NCBI RefSeq assembly: GCF_014199305.1 | Contig: NZ_JACIJK010000005.1 | Coordinates: forward strand, 1-64,000 | Reading direction: 5' to 3' | Source of the DNA: Sphingomonas aerophila | GTDB lineage: Bacteria > Pseudomonadota > Alphaproteobacteria > Sphingomonadales > Sphingomonadaceae | Length of the DNA stretch: 64,000 nucleotides | Shown here: piece by piece, positions 23,668 through 35,330 of the stretch | How positions within the stretch are numbered: the stretch's first letter is position 1 | Layout of the letters: every line of letters starts with the position of its first letter | Notes under the pieces: model-generated | What the model was told of the DNA's origin: nothing | What the model saw: the letters and a program-made list of their open reading frames with translations, nothing else | Databases searched by the model: none | Program-made: the position numbers and the translations under genes

Positions 23668-24896
23668 GCCGCTTCCGCCGCACCGTTCGCCAGACCATGA
23701 CCATCGCGCGGCGTGACTTCGTCGCCACCGTGTTCACCCCCATCTTCCTCCTGTTCCTGTTCGCGCCGATGATCTTTGGCGCGATCGGCGGGACGGTCGG
23801 CGGCCTCAGCGCGTCGAGCATGGCGGGCAACAAGGATCGCGCGCGGGTGGTGGCCATCGTCGCCCCCGAACATGCCCGCGCCATGGCGGATGCCGACACC
23901 CGCCTGCGCGCCGTATTTCGGCGGGATGAGACACCACCGCTGCTCACGACCCTGGCTCCTGCCGCCGATCCGGCAGAGCAGGCGCGCGAGGCGTTCGCGG
24001 CCAAGGATTTCGAAGCCTCGGCGGTGCTGTATGGGCCGCTGGACAGGCCGATCGTGCTCTACAGCGGCCTTGGCAGCCGGACCGCAGACTATCTGGGCGT
24101 GCTTGCGGGGCAGACGCTGGCGGCGGAAAAGCTCGGCAGCGCTCTTCCCGCGGTGTCGGTGACGAAGACCCGGTTCACCCGCCCGCGCGGGGCTGCCCCC
24201 AACGGGCGCAACCCGTCGGCCTTCTTCGCCGTGTTCGGCATCTTCTTCCTGACGCTGTTCCTGTCGGGACAAGTGGTGGGCACCATGGCGGAGGAGCGCA
24301 GCAACAAGGTGGTGGAAGTGCTCGCCGCCGCGGTGCCGCTGGAATCGGTGTTCCTGGGCAAGCTGCTCGGCATGTTCGGGGTGGCGGTGCTGTTTGTCGC
24401 CTTTTGGGGCACGATTGTCGGCAATATCGGCGCGCTGATGCCTCCCAGCCTGGCGCGTGAGCTGGGCTCGGTAGCGCCGGCCACCGGAACGCCTGCCTTT
24501 GGCATCCTGTTCGCCTGTTACTTCACGACTGCTTACCTGTTGCTCGGGTCGGTGTTCCTGGGCGTCGGCGCACAGGCGACGACCATGCGGGAAATCCAGC
24601 TCCTTTCACTGCCGATCACCTTTGGCCAGATGGCGATGTTCGGCCTTTCCGCGGCCGCGGTCGCGCAACCCGATAGCTGGATCGCTACCTTTGCAGAGGT
24701 GTTCCCGCTGTCGTCGCCCTTCGCCATGGCGGGCCGGGCGGCGAACCGGGCGGAGATCTGGCCGCACCTGCTCGCGATCGGGTGGCAGTTGCTGTGGGTG
24801 GGGCTGTTCATCACCGTCGGCGCCCGGCTGTTCCGGCGGGGCGTGCTGCAATCGGGCAGCGCGCGGCCATGGTGGAAAAGGGCGCCCGCATCCTGA
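23664..24896 (+). CDS. ABC-2 type permease, NatB-like
   Basis: A 410-residue membrane subunit. One helix near residues 25-45 (IFLLFLFAPMIFGAIGG) is followed by a long extracytoplasmic domain to about 180, then five or so helices in the C-terminal half beginning FFAVFGIFFLTLFLSGQVV. The segment GTMAEERSNKVVEVLAAAVPLE near 206-227 is the hallmark of NatB/ABC-2 permeases. It pairs with the ATPase just upstream. NatAB in Bacillus exports sodium, but the substrate here is unknown. Confidence 0.88.
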   Translation: MSRFRRTVRQTMTIARRDFVATVFTPIFLLFLFAPMIFGAIGGTVGGLSASSMAGNKDRARVVAIVAPEHARAMADADTRLRAVFRRDETPPLLTTLAPAADPAEQAREAFAAKDFEASAVLYGPLDRPIVLYSGLGSRTADYLGVLAGQTLAAEKLGSALPAVSVTKTRFTRPRGAAPNGRNPSAFFAVFGIFFLTLFLSGQVVGTMAEERSNKVVEVLAAAVPLESVFLGKLLGMFGVAVLFVAFWGTIVGNIGALMPPSLARELGSVAPATGTPAFGILFACYFTTAYLLLGSVFLGVGAQATTMREIQLLSLPITFGQMAMFGLSAAAVAQPDSWIATFAEVFPLSSPFAMAGRAANRAEIWPHLLAIGWQLLWVGLFITVGARLFRRGVLQSGSARPWWKRAPAS

Positions 24897-24912
24897 TCGT
24901 CGTGGACGAACG

Positions 24913-25194
24913 CTAGTTCGGCTTCACGATCGCTGCCTGTAGCGGCTCGGCGACGATCGCGCAGTCGCCCTGCCCGCCAGCATTGAGCGCTGGCGATTTC
25001 TGTCGCCTCATGGTCCAGTTCGGCTGCAAGCGGACGCGCGGGTTGGGCGCGCACCAGATCTCGCCCGTGTCGTTGATCGCGGTGACCCAGATCAGGTTAT
25101 GCTCCTGCCCGTAGTCGATCACGGCAAAGGCATAGCCCGGCCCCTTGTCGAGAACGTGGACAGGAAGTGGCGGGTCGAGTTGCTGGAAAGACAT
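24913..25194 (-). CDS. Hypothetical protein
   Basis: A 93-residue soluble protein preceded by a GGAG site 6 nt before ATG 25194. Its N-terminal two thirds (VHVLDKGPGYAFAVIDYGQE, then HNLIWVTAINDTGEIWCAPN) look like a compact beta-rich domain; the C-terminus has QKSPALNAGGQGDC. I do not recognise the family. It converges with natB and is divergent from msrB. Confidence 0.62.
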   Translation of the reverse strand: MSFQQLDPPLPVHVLDKGPGYAFAVIDYGQEHNLIWVTAINDTGEIWCAPNPRVRLQPNWTMRRQKSPALNAGGQGDCAIVAEPLQAAIVKPN

Positions 25195-25285
25195 GGTGGC
25201 TCCATTCGGGCCGCCAGCGCCTGATCTCTATCAATGTTCCAGGTTAGGTCGTTCAAATCGCGCGTCGGCAAACTATATCATCGCC

Positions 25286-25777
25286 ATGACCCAACCGCCC
25301 ACTCGCCGCACCTTGTTGTCAGCCCTTGGCGCCGGCGTTGCCGGCCTCGCCTTTTGGTCGCGCCCTCGCGAGGCGGAGGCGGCAGAGCGGTTTCCCGTGC
25401 AGCTGCCGGACGCCGAATGGCGGCGGCGCTTGCCCGGCCAGGCCTATGACGTGTTGCGCCACGAAGCGACCGAGCGGCCCTTTTCCAGCCCGCTCAACAA
25501 CGAACATCGCGCCGGCGTCTTCCACTGCAAGGGCTGCAACCAGGCGCTGTTCTCATCACGGACCAAGTTCGACAGCGGCACTGGCTGGCCGAGCTTCTGG
25601 GCGCCGTTGAAGGGCGCGGTCGCTGCCAAGACGGACCGGTCGCTGTTCATGGCCCGCACGGAGATCCATTGCAGCCGTTGCGGTGGCCACCAGGGCCATG
25701 TCTTTGACGACGGGCCCAAGCCGACCGGCAAGCGGTACTGCATGAACGGCGTCGCGATGACCTTCACGCCCGCCTGA
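25286..25777 (+). CDS. msrB: Peptide-methionine (R)-S-oxide reductase, Tat-exported
   Basis: A 163-residue MsrB that reduces methionine-R-sulphoxide. The zinc Cys pairs are FHCKGCNQAL and HCSRCGGHQGHV, and the catalytic Cys is in GKRYCMNGVAM near the end (the usual RYCxN). The N-terminus carries a twin-arginine signal (TRRTLLSALGAGVAGLAFWS), so the enzyme should work in the periplasm. ATG 25286 is chosen because it starts the signal. The cytoplasmic-type msrA lies far away at 59.6 kb. Confidence 0.92.
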   Translation: MTQPPTRRTLLSALGAGVAGLAFWSRPREAEAAERFPVQLPDAEWRRRLPGQAYDVLRHEATERPFSSPLNNEHRAGVFHCKGCNQALFSSRTKFDSGTGWPSFWAPLKGAVAAKTDRSLFMARTEIHCSRCGGHQGHVFDDGPKPTGKRYCMNGVAMTFTPA

Positions 25778-25794
25778 TCGTCGGACACGAAAAA

Positions 25795-25822
25795 GGGGCC
25801 CCACCGCATCCGGCGAGGCCCC
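25795..25822 (-). terminator. Terminator-like hairpin after the CHAP gene
   Basis: GGGGCC (25795-25800) pairs with GGCCCC (25817-25822). On the minus strand the stem is followed by TTTTT (25794-25790), 20 nt past the stop of the CHAP gene at 25842, so it would stop transcription of that gene. The 16-nt loop makes it weaker than the other terminators here. Confidence 0.6.
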
Positions 25823-25841
25823 CGCAATTGCAAAGAAGTAA

Positions 25842-26360
25842 TTACGGACGAACGGTGGCGGCGGTGGCGATCACGACCGGGCTGTCCAGCTCGTCGGTCT
25901 TCGGCGCGCTGCCGGAGTAGATGAAGCCGTTGGTCGGATAAACGCTGGTGCCCAGCCCCGCCTGCGGGCCGTACCAGACCCGAACCTGGCTCCAGTCGCC
26001 AGCCGGCGATACGTCGATAGCGCGGACGTCATGCTCGATCCGGCCGGGGCGCGACCAGTTTGCATGGGTCAGCAGCACTTCGCGGTCGCTGACGACCTGC
26101 GACACCATCGCGACATGGCCAACGCGCATCCGGCGGGTGGATTCGAACGAGAGGACCGCGCCCTCCTTCGGCGTGTGACCGCGATCATAGCGACCTGCGG
26201 CCTGGCCCCACCAGGTGTTCGCATTGCCGCGGATCTGGATGCCGCTGATCTCGCGGGCATAAGGAGCGCACTGCCAGAACTGAGCGGAGGCCGGAACCGC
26301 CGTCATCAGGGCGCACGAGAACACCAGCGCAAAACGCGCTGCCAACATCTTGAATGTCAC
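25842..26360 (-). CDS. Secreted CHAP-domain amidase/peptidase
   Basis: A 172-residue exported protein. Signal peptide residues 1-26 end PASAQ. The CHAP domain has its catalytic Cys in FWQCAPYAREISG near residue 31 and its His in RVGHVAMVSQV near 82, followed by TKxxN-like LLTHANWS. CHAP enzymes cut peptidoglycan peptides or amide bonds, so a cell-wall role in the periplasm is likely. Start codon is GTG at 26360; an ATG at 26348 four codons in is equally possible. Confidence 0.85.
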   Translation of the reverse strand: MTFKMLAARFALVFSCALMTAVPASAQFWQCAPYAREISGIQIRGNANTWWGQAAGRYDRGHTPKEGAVLSFESTRRMRVGHVAMVSQVVSDREVLLTHANWSRPGRIEHDVRAIDVSPAGDWSQVRVWYGPQAGLGTSVYPTNGFIYSGSAPKTDELDSPVVIATAATVRP

Positions 26361-26735
26361 TTGCGACCCCCGCCGCTCTGAAACCGATAATGGTTGGCTA
26401 GGCGAGCCATCGGCGGAGGGAAAGCGACTAGCGGTCAGCCGTTCCCGTTAGCCGATGAGCGGACGATGAACCGTGGAACCGCCTATAAAGACGCGAAAAG
26501 TTAGTGATTTGGTAGTGACTTAGGCCGGCGCCCCGGGCTTTACGCGGCTGATATGGTCGTGACCGCGCCCATGTAGGCACCCGCGCAATGGAAACGCTGC
26601 CGGAAACACGCCTTTGCTGCACACAGTATGGCCCGCCGGCTCGTTATCTTGGCAGATTTGAACGTTGGGTTTGCTTCTTGGCCCCGTAGGGGGCAGTTTA
26701 GCCCTTATTCGGACCACCACGCGGACGTAAGGACC
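26361..26735. other. Intergenic stretch with AT-rich patch and direct repeat
   Basis: No convincing gene is seen here. It must hold promoters for the CHAP gene (leftward) and the acyl-CoA dehydrogenase (rightward). TAGTGA occurs at 26502-26507 and again at 26513-26518, 11 nt apart, about one helical turn, next to an unusually AT-rich patch (cctataaagacgcgaaaag, from 26482). Frames open here in the dehydrogenase frame back to 26628 are not conserved in character. Confidence 0.4.
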
Positions 26736-27878
26736 ATGGCTCTCGATCCCGACACCTTTGACGCGCTGATCGAGGCGGTGCGCCGCTTTGTGGGCGAGCG
26801 GCTGCGCCCGCTTGAGGCGCAGGTCGAGGCGGACGATGCGATCCCCGACACGATCATCGCCGAGATGAAGGAGATGGGGCTGTTCGGCCTGTCCATCGCC
26901 GAAGAATATGGCGGCCTCAGCCTGTCCATGGTGGAGGAATGTCGCGTCGCCATGGAGATGGGCCGGACCACGCCCGCCTTCCGCTCCGCGTTCGGCACCA
27001 ATGTCGGCATCGGCAGCCAGGGGCTGGTTATGGCTGGAACCCCCGAACAAAAGGCGCGCTGGCTGCCGCAGATCGCCAGTGGTGAGATCGTCACCTCTTT
27101 TGCGCTGACGGAGCCCGACGTCGGTTCCGATTCGGGGTCGGTGAAGACACGCGCTGTGTTGCACGGTGATGTGTACCGCCTGTCGGGGACCAAGCGGTAC
27201 ATCACCAATGCCGATCGCGCCGACCTGTTCACCGTGATGGCGCGCACGGGCGAACAAGGCGCGCGCGGGGTGTCCGCCTTTCTGGTCCCGCGCGATCTGC
27301 CGGGCGTGTCCATTGGCGCGCCCGAAAAGAAGATGGGGCAAAAGGGCGCGAGGGTCGCCGACCTGCAACTGGACGAGGTGCCCGTGCCTGTCGCCAACCG
27401 GCTGGGCGCGGAAGGCGAAGGCTTCAAGATCGCGATGCGGGTCCTCGACCGGGGGCGGCTGCACATCGCGGCCGTGTGCGTCGGGGTTGCCGAGCGTCTG
27501 ATCGCGGACAGTGTCGCTTATGCTTTGGAACGGCGCCAGTTCGGCAAGCCTATCGCGGAACACCAGTTGATCCAGGGCATGATCGCCGACGCCAAGACCG
27601 AAGCGCTGGTCGCCCGCGCGATGGTGATGGAGACCGCGGCGGCGAAGGACGCGGGCTGCGACGTCGTGATGGAGTCGGCGGCGGCGAAGTATTTCGCATC
27701 CGAGATGGTCGGCAGAGTCGCCGATCGCGCGGTGCAGATCTTCGGCGGGGCCGGCTACATCGCAGACTATGGGATAGAGCGGCTTTACCGGGATGTGCGG
27801 CTGTTCCGCATCTATGAAGGCACCAGCCAGATCCAGCAGATCATCATCGCGCGCGAAACGCTGAAGCGCGGCGGATAA
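26736..27878 (+). CDS. Acyl-CoA dehydrogenase
   Basis: A 380-residue FAD-dependent acyl-CoA dehydrogenase of usual length. Motifs are FALTEPDVGSDSGSVKT near 123-139 (flavin/substrate), RRQFGKPIAEHQLIQ near 266-280, and the C-terminal IFGGAGYIADYGIERLYRDV near 331-350, followed by RIYEGTSQIQQ. The catalytic Glu of short/medium-chain enzymes would fall in the YEGTSQ motif. ATG 26736 follows AAGGACC. An SDR gene begins 11 nt after the stop, so both probably act in one fatty-acid or branched-chain degradation step. Confidence 0.93.
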   Translation: MALDPDTFDALIEAVRRFVGERLRPLEAQVEADDAIPDTIIAEMKEMGLFGLSIAEEYGGLSLSMVEECRVAMEMGRTTPAFRSAFGTNVGIGSQGLVMAGTPEQKARWLPQIASGEIVTSFALTEPDVGSDSGSVKTRAVLHGDVYRLSGTKRYITNADRADLFTVMARTGEQGARGVSAFLVPRDLPGVSIGAPEKKMGQKGARVADLQLDEVPVPVANRLGAEGEGFKIAMRVLDRGRLHIAAVCVGVAERLIADSVAYALERRQFGKPIAEHQLIQGMIADAKTEALVARAMVMETAAAKDAGCDVVMESAAAKYFASEMVGRVADRAVQIFGGAGYIADYGIERLYRDVRLFRIYEGTSQIQQIIIARETLKRGG

Positions 27879-27889
27879 GGGGAAGAAAC

Positions 27890-28678
27890 ATGGACACGAG
27901 CACGCTGTTCCGCCTGGACGGACGCATCGCCCTGGTCACCGGCGGATCGCGCGGGATCGGCCGCATGATCGCGGCCGGCTTCATCGCGCAGGGCGCCACC
28001 GTGTACATCTCCAGTCGCAAGGCGGACGCGTGTGAAGAGACTGCGGCGGCGCTGGGGCCATCCTGCATCCCCCTGCCCCAGGACGTTTCAACGGTTGACG
28101 GCTGCCGCGCCCTTGCAGCGCAGCTTGCGGAGCGGACGGACAGGCTCGACATCCTGGTCAACAACGCGGGTGCGGCCTGGGGCGTCCCGTTCGAGGAGTT
28201 CCCGGAAGCAGGCTGGGACAAGGTCATGGATCTGAACGTCAAGTCGCCCTTTTTCCTGACGCAGGCACTGCATCCGGCGTTGAAGGCCGCTGCGTCGCGC
28301 GACCGCCCGGCAAAGGTGATCAACATCACCTCCATCGACGGGCAGCGGCTCAATCCATGGGAAACCTATAGCTACCATGCGTCGAAGTCGGCGCTGATCT
28401 ATCTGACCAAGCGGATGGCGGCGCGGTTGGTCCGCGACGCGATCAACGTCACCTCCATCGCGCCTGGCGCCTTTGCGAGCGAGATGAACCGCGCCGCACG
28501 CGACCATGCCGACACGGTGGCGCAGGGCATCCCGGCGCAACGGATCGGGGTGGATGAGGACATGGCGGGCGCCGCCATCTACCTCGCCAGCCGGGCCGGC
28601 GATTATGTGGTGGGGGAGACGATCACCGTCGATGGCGGCCTTGTTCACGCATCGCTCGGCACCAGCATCGACGGCTGA
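27890..28678 (+). CDS. Short-chain dehydrogenase/reductase
   Basis: A 262-residue classical SDR. The NAD(P)-binding motif is TGGSRGIGRMIA near residue 17, NNAG near 93, the catalytic Ser is in NITSIDGQ near 147, and Tyr-x3-Lys is in YSYHASKSALIYL near 162. GGSRGIG followed by SSRKADACEE suggests NADP preference. It is likely co-transcribed with the acyl-CoA dehydrogenase 11 nt upstream. Substrate unknown; a 3-hydroxyacyl or alcohol substrate is a guess from context. Confidence 0.9.
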   Translation: MDTSTLFRLDGRIALVTGGSRGIGRMIAAGFIAQGATVYISSRKADACEETAAALGPSCIPLPQDVSTVDGCRALAAQLAERTDRLDILVNNAGAAWGVPFEEFPEAGWDKVMDLNVKSPFFLTQALHPALKAAASRDRPAKVINITSIDGQRLNPWETYSYHASKSALIYLTKRMAARLVRDAINVTSIAPGAFASEMNRAARDHADTVAQGIPAQRIGVDEDMAGAAIYLASRAGDYVVGETITVDGGLVHASLGTSIDG

Positions 28679-28686
28679 AGGATGGC

Positions 28687-29582
28687 TCAGCGCGGCGTGG
28701 TGACCCGCGTTGCAAAGGCCGCCATGTCCGCCAGTACCGGCGCGCGGGACCGCAGCGGGCGCGCGATCGCGGTCACCAGCCCGACATGGCCGATCGCTGG
28801 ATAACGCCGGCGTTCGACCTCTACGTTCGCCGATCGAAGCCGCGCGGCAAGGCGATCGCTGTTGTATGCGCCCACCAGCGTGTCGCGGCCCGCGGTGGCC
28901 AGCAGCGCTGGCGGGTCCCCTGCCCCAGCGAACCGGACCGGCTGCGTCGCCGCAAGGTCGGCAGCGCCGCCGAACGCGGCACGGGTGACTGGCTGGTCGA
29001 GCGGCAGGAAATCATAGGGCCCGGCCAGCCCGATCCAGCCCCTGACGGCGCTTCGGTCCCGCCCCAGCCAGCGCGGGTCCAACGCCAGCATCGCGGCATT
29101 GTAAGCGCCGGCCGAATGCCCCGCCAGCACCAGCCGGTCAGGATCGCCCCCGAACGCCGCCGCATGGGCGCGCACCCAGCGCACGGCCGCCGCATTGTCG
29201 TCCAGAAATGCCGGAAAGCGGACCTGCGGCACCAGCCGGTAATCCGGCACGGCAACCGCGAAGCCGCGTGCCGCCAGCGCCCGCCCGACAAAGGCATAGC
29301 CCCGCCGCGAGCCCGAGTTCCACGACCCGCCATAGAAGAAGACAATGATCGGCAACGGGCGGCCAACGGCGCGCGGCACATACACGTCCAGGCGCTGGCG
29401 CGGGTCGGCCCCGAACGCTGCCCCGCGCACGGCGACACGCACGCCACCATCCTTCGGTACCAGCGTGTCGAACACCCGCAGCGGTGAACAGGCGGCGGCG
29501 AACATGCCCGCCGCCAGCCCGACCGTTCGGGTCAGTCCGATCCGATACCGCGCGTGTCCGGGCCCGACACGGCCCGGATGGC

Positions 29583-29586
<4 letters not shown>
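28687..29586 (-). CDS. Alpha/beta-hydrolase esterase, probable lipoprotein
   Basis: A 299-residue alpha/beta hydrolase of the hormone-sensitive-lipase/carboxylesterase type. The oxyanion motif is YGGSWNSGSRRGY (HGGG variant) near residue 82, and the nucleophile Ser is in LVLAGHSAGAYNAAM near 152-166; acid and His lie near the C-terminus (GRDTLVGAYN, AIGHVGL). The N-terminus LTRTVGLAAGMFAAACSP suggests a lipoprotein signal with Cys near 33. The TTG start at 29586 overlaps the maeB stop as TTGA, implying coupling to malic enzyme. Confidence 0.82.
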
Positions 29587-31841
<2,255 letters not shown>

Positions 31842-31969
31842 CGCACCCTCACCCGACTATTGCTCACGTCCTTAGGCAATGGATGCCGGGTCGTCACCCC
31901 AAAGGGACATATAGTCCGACATCAGGTTCAGCATGACGCGGGCGGCAAGGGAAGCTAACCGGGCACGCG

Positions 31970-34591
31970 ATGGCCGATTCTGCCGCCCCTACCCCCATGA
32001 TGGCCCAATATCTCGCGCTCAAGGCGGAGGCGGGCGACAGCTTGCTGTTCTACCGAATGGGCGACTTTTTCGAGCTGTTCTTTGACGACGCAAAGGCTGC
32101 CGCCGCCTGCCTCGACATCGCGCTCACCGCGCGTGGCGAGCATGAGGGGGAGAAGGTGCCGATGTGCGGCGTCCCCGTTCACGCCGCGACCGCCTACCTG
32201 CAACGGCTGATCAAGGCCGGGCACCGCGTCGCCATCGCCGAACAAACCGAAAGCCCGGACGCGGCCCGCAAGGCGCGCGGGTCAAAGGCGCTGGTCAACC
32301 GCGCCATCGTCCGGTTCGTCACCGCCGGCACCCTGACCGAAGAAGCGCTGCTGGACGCGCGCGCCGACAATTGGTGCGTCGCCATCGGCGAAGCTGGTGG
32401 AGAGGTCGCGGTGGCGGCAGCCGACATCTCGAGCGGGCTGTTCCAGATCGTCCACACCGACGCAGGCGGCCTAGGCGCGGAACTCGCGCGGCTGGCGGCG
32501 GCAGAGGTGGTCGCCGCCGAAACGAGCGCCTTTGCCGAAGCCGCCACGTCGCTTCGCCCACGCGCCGATTTCGCGACCGAAGCAGGGGAAGCGCGGCTGA
32601 AGCGGCTTTTTGGCGTCGCGACCCTCGACGGGTTCGGGGAAATCGGGCGAGCGGGACTGGCGGCGGCGGGCGGGCTGGTCGCCTATCTCGAACACGCCGC
32701 GCGGGGCGACCTGCCCTTTCTGCGACCACCAACCGTCACCCGGGCGGCGGGCACGATGGCGATCGACGCCGCCACCCGCGAAAGCCTGGAGCTGTGCCAG
32801 GCGCAAGGTGGCGGGCGACGCGGGTCGCTGCTGGACGCCACCGATCGCACGGTGACGGGTGCGGGCGCGCGGCTGCTGGCCGCCGATATCGGGGCGCCGC
32901 TGATGGATCGCGGCACCATCGACGCGCGGCTAGACCTGGTTGCCTTCTTCCACGACGACGCGGGCGCCCGCGAGCGGCTTCGCGCCACGCTTCGGGCGCT
33001 GCCGGACATCGGCCGCGCGCTTGGCCGATTGGCGGCGGGGCGTGGGGGGCCGCGGGACCTGGCGCAGCTTCGCGATGGGCTGGATGGCGCGTGGCAGTTG
33101 GGGGAGCGGCTGAGCGCGATTGGGCGGACGGCGGTCGACCCCGGACCCAAGCTGCTCGCCGACCTTGCGCCCGACCTGCGCGGGCATGGCGGGCTGATCG
33201 ACCTGTTGCGCCGGGCGCTGGTGGCACAGCCGCCGGTCGACGCGTCCGACGGCGGCTTCATCGCAGCGGGCTATGACGTGGCGCTGGACGACCTGCGCGA
33301 CGCTGGCGCCGGCGGCCGTCGCGCGATTGCGGCGCTGGAAGCCGAACTGCGCGAGCAGACCGGGATCGCCACGCTGAAGATCCGGCACAACGGCGTGCTC
33401 GGCTATCATGTCGAGGTGCCCGCCCGCGCCGCCGACCCGCTGATGAAGGCGGAGTCAGGCTTCACCCATCGCCAGACCATGGCCGGCGCGGTTCGTTTCA
33501 CCACGCCCCAGCTCCACGACGTTGCCACCCGCGTGACCCAGGCCGGCGCCCATGCGCAGGCGGCTGAAGCGGCGCATCTGGAGGACCTGATCGCCGCCGC
33601 ACTGGCGCCGCGCGATGCGATCGCCCGCACCGCCGACGCGATCGCCCGGCTGGACGTCGCCGCCGCGCTCGCGGAACGAGCGGCCGAGGGCGGCTGGACG
33701 CGACCACGACTGGTGGAGCGCCCTTGTTTCGAGATCGAGGGCGGACGCCACCCGGTCGTGGAAGCGGCGGTCGCGAAGTCGGGTGATCGCTTTGTCGCGA
33801 ATGACTGCCGCCTGTCGGACGCGTCGCGCCTGTGGCTGGTGACCGGGCCCAACATGGGCGGCAAGTCCACCTTCCTGCGCCAGAACGCGATCATCGCGGT
33901 GCTGGCACAGGCGGGCAGTTTCGTGCCGGCAACGACCGCGACCCTGGGACTGGTCGATCGCCTGTTCAGCCGGGTGGGCGCGTCGGACAATCTCGCGCGC
34001 GGGCGGTCGACCTTCATGGTCGAGATGGTCGAAACCGCCGCCATCCTCGCACAGGCGACCGCCAACAGCTTCGTGATCCTGGACGAGGTGGGGCGCGGCA
34101 CCTCCACTTACGACGGCCTCGCCATCGCTTGGGCGGTGGTGGAGGCGATCCATGAAGTGAACCGCTGCCGCTGCCTGTTCGCGACCCATTATCATGAGCT
34201 GACCCGCCTCGCGGAACGGCTGGACGCCCTGTCGCTTCACCATGTCCGCGCCCGCGAATGGAAGGGCGAGCTGGTGCTGCTGCACGAGGTCGCGGCCGGC
34301 CCCGCCGACCGCAGCTATGGAATTGCCGTCGCCAAGCTTGCCGGCATGCCCCCCGCCGCGCTGTCCCGGGCAAAGGCGATCCTGTCGCGACTGGAGGCGG
34401 GACGCCAGAAGACGGGCGGGCTCGCGGCGGGGCTGGACGACCTGCCCTTGTTCGCGGCTGCGGCGGAGGCGGAGGTCGCCGAATGCGACGCGATCCGCGC
34501 GGCGGTGGAGACGATCGACGTCGACGCGCTGACCCCGCGAGAGGCACTGGACACGCTGTATCGACTAAAGGCGCTGGCCAGGGAGGGTTGA
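31970..34591 (+). CDS. mutS: DNA mismatch repair protein MutS
   Basis: A 873-residue mismatch-recognition ATPase. The N-terminal mismatch-binding domain has MGDFFELFFDDAK near residue 26 (the Phe-x-Glu wedge). The core and clamp occupy roughly 250-560. The ATPase has Walker A TGPNMGGKSTFLRQNA near 624, Walker B FVILDEVGRGTSTYDGL near 700, and the ATHYHELT switch near 740. Length and motifs are normal, so repair should be intact. ATG 31970 is 128 nt from the divergent maeB start. Confidence 0.97.
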   Translation: MADSAAPTPMMAQYLALKAEAGDSLLFYRMGDFFELFFDDAKAAAACLDIALTARGEHEGEKVPMCGVPVHAATAYLQRLIKAGHRVAIAEQTESPDAARKARGSKALVNRAIVRFVTAGTLTEEALLDARADNWCVAIGEAGGEVAVAAADISSGLFQIVHTDAGGLGAELARLAAAEVVAAETSAFAEAATSLRPRADFATEAGEARLKRLFGVATLDGFGEIGRAGLAAAGGLVAYLEHAARGDLPFLRPPTVTRAAGTMAIDAATRESLELCQAQGGGRRGSLLDATDRTVTGAGARLLAADIGAPLMDRGTIDARLDLVAFFHDDAGARERLRATLRALPDIGRALGRLAAGRGGPRDLAQLRDGLDGAWQLGERLSAIGRTAVDPGPKLLADLAPDLRGHGGLIDLLRRALVAQPPVDASDGGFIAAGYDVALDDLRDAGAGGRRAIAALEAELREQTGIATLKIRHNGVLGYHVEVPARAADPLMKAESGFTHRQTMAGAVRFTTPQLHDVATRVTQAGAHAQAAEAAHLEDLIAAALAPRDAIARTADAIARLDVAAALAERAAEGGWTRPRLVERPCFEIEGGRHPVVEAAVAKSGDRFVANDCRLSDASRLWLVTGPNMGGKSTFLRQNAIIAVLAQAGSFVPATTATLGLVDRLFSRVGASDNLARGRSTFMVEMVETAAILAQATANSFVILDEVGRGTSTYDGLAIAWAVVEAIHEVNRCRCLFATHYHELTRLAERLDALSLHHVRAREWKGELVLLHEVAAGPADRSYGIAVAKLAGMPPAALSRAKAILSRLEAGRQKTGGLAAGLDDLPLFAAAAEAEVAECDAIRAAVETIDVDALTPREALDTLYRLKALAREG

Positions 34592-34595
34592 GCGG

Positions 34596-35000
34596 TCAGG
34601 CGCCCCAGTCGGGGCCGTCCGGGTCGATCACGTCATCCTCCCGCAACGCCGCCGCGTCCGGGGCTTCGCGGACGTCGGGCAGGGTCGGCGCTCCGCCGCC
34701 AAGGCGCACCCGGATAAAGGCCGCGCGCGCGGATATCCCCTGAAAGATCGCCGCGACTTCCTGCCCCGCACGGATGCGTGCGCCGATCAACGGCGCGCGT
34801 TCGGCGGTCAGAAATCCGATCTGGATATCACGCTCGCTCCACACCGCGACCGCCTGTGGGTCGACCGGGTTGGCCGGGTCGGGGCGCAGGGTGACAGGGT
34901 CGCCGGGGGCGCACAGCAACGCCTCATAACGGCGGTTGCTGCGCGTCCGGTCGGTGTTGGGGTGGTCGAGCCCGACCACCGCCAGCGTAAGTTCGTTCAA
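34596..35000 (-). CDS. HIRAN-domain protein
   Basis: A 134-residue protein that is essentially a stand-alone HIRAN domain: LAVVGLDHPNTDRTRSNRRY at residues 6-25, PGDPVTLRPDPANPVDPQAV near 32-51, and IQIGFLTAERAPLIGARIRAG. HIRAN domains bind DNA ends or stalled forks in larger helicases; small bacterial versions are of unknown role. The start is probably a TTG at 35000, 10 nt after the upstream 68-residue gene. The C-terminus is acidic. It is convergent with mutS. Confidence 0.8.
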   Translation of the reverse strand: MNELTLAVVGLDHPNTDRTRSNRRYEALLCAPGDPVTLRPDPANPVDPQAVAVWSERDIQIGFLTAERAPLIGARIRAGQEVAAIFQGISARAAFIRVRLGGGAPTLPDVREAPDAAALREDDVIDPDGPDWGA

Positions 35001-35010
35001 TGAAGTCGGG

Positions 35011-35217
35011 TCACTCGGTCGGCAGGCCGCGCCCAGCTACTTTTTCATAGCCCGACAGCTCGTCCGCAATCGCGACCTTGGCCGCCAGGTCGTCGGCGCG
35101 TGCCTGTTCCTTCAGGATGCGCTTCGCATCGTCCGGGTCGATATCGGTCGGGGCCGCACCGACGTTCGGGCTGTCGGGGATGTACAGGACGGGTTTCTCG
35201 ATATGCTCGTCGGCCAT
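35011..35217 (-). CDS. Small acidic hypothetical protein
   Basis: A 68-residue soluble protein, preceded by AAGGAG 6 nt before ATG 35217. It begins MADEHIEKPVLYIPDSP, contains DIDPDDAKRILKEQARADD and ends GRGLPTE. The charged helix in the middle suggests a small adaptor or DNA-associated peptide. It is in a likely two-gene unit with the HIRAN protein. No family with known function recognised. Confidence 0.65.
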   Translation of the reverse strand: MADEHIEKPVLYIPDSPNVGAAPTDIDPDDAKRILKEQARADDLAAKVAIADELSGYEKVAGRGLPTE

Positions 35218-35330
35218 GCAAAACTCCTTGTGCAGGGGTCATGAACGCGCAGGACGAACGGTAGTGCCTCGCCACCCGCGCGGTTGATCGCAGCAGCAGT
35301 GCAGCCCGTAGACGGTTGATCGAGTGGGGA

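Noticed and set aside
25286..25777. msrB suspected of a lost active site because the usual Ser after Asn is replaced
   Set aside because: The catalytic Cys (RYCMN) and both zinc CxxC pairs are intact; the change after Asn is not at the catalytic residue.
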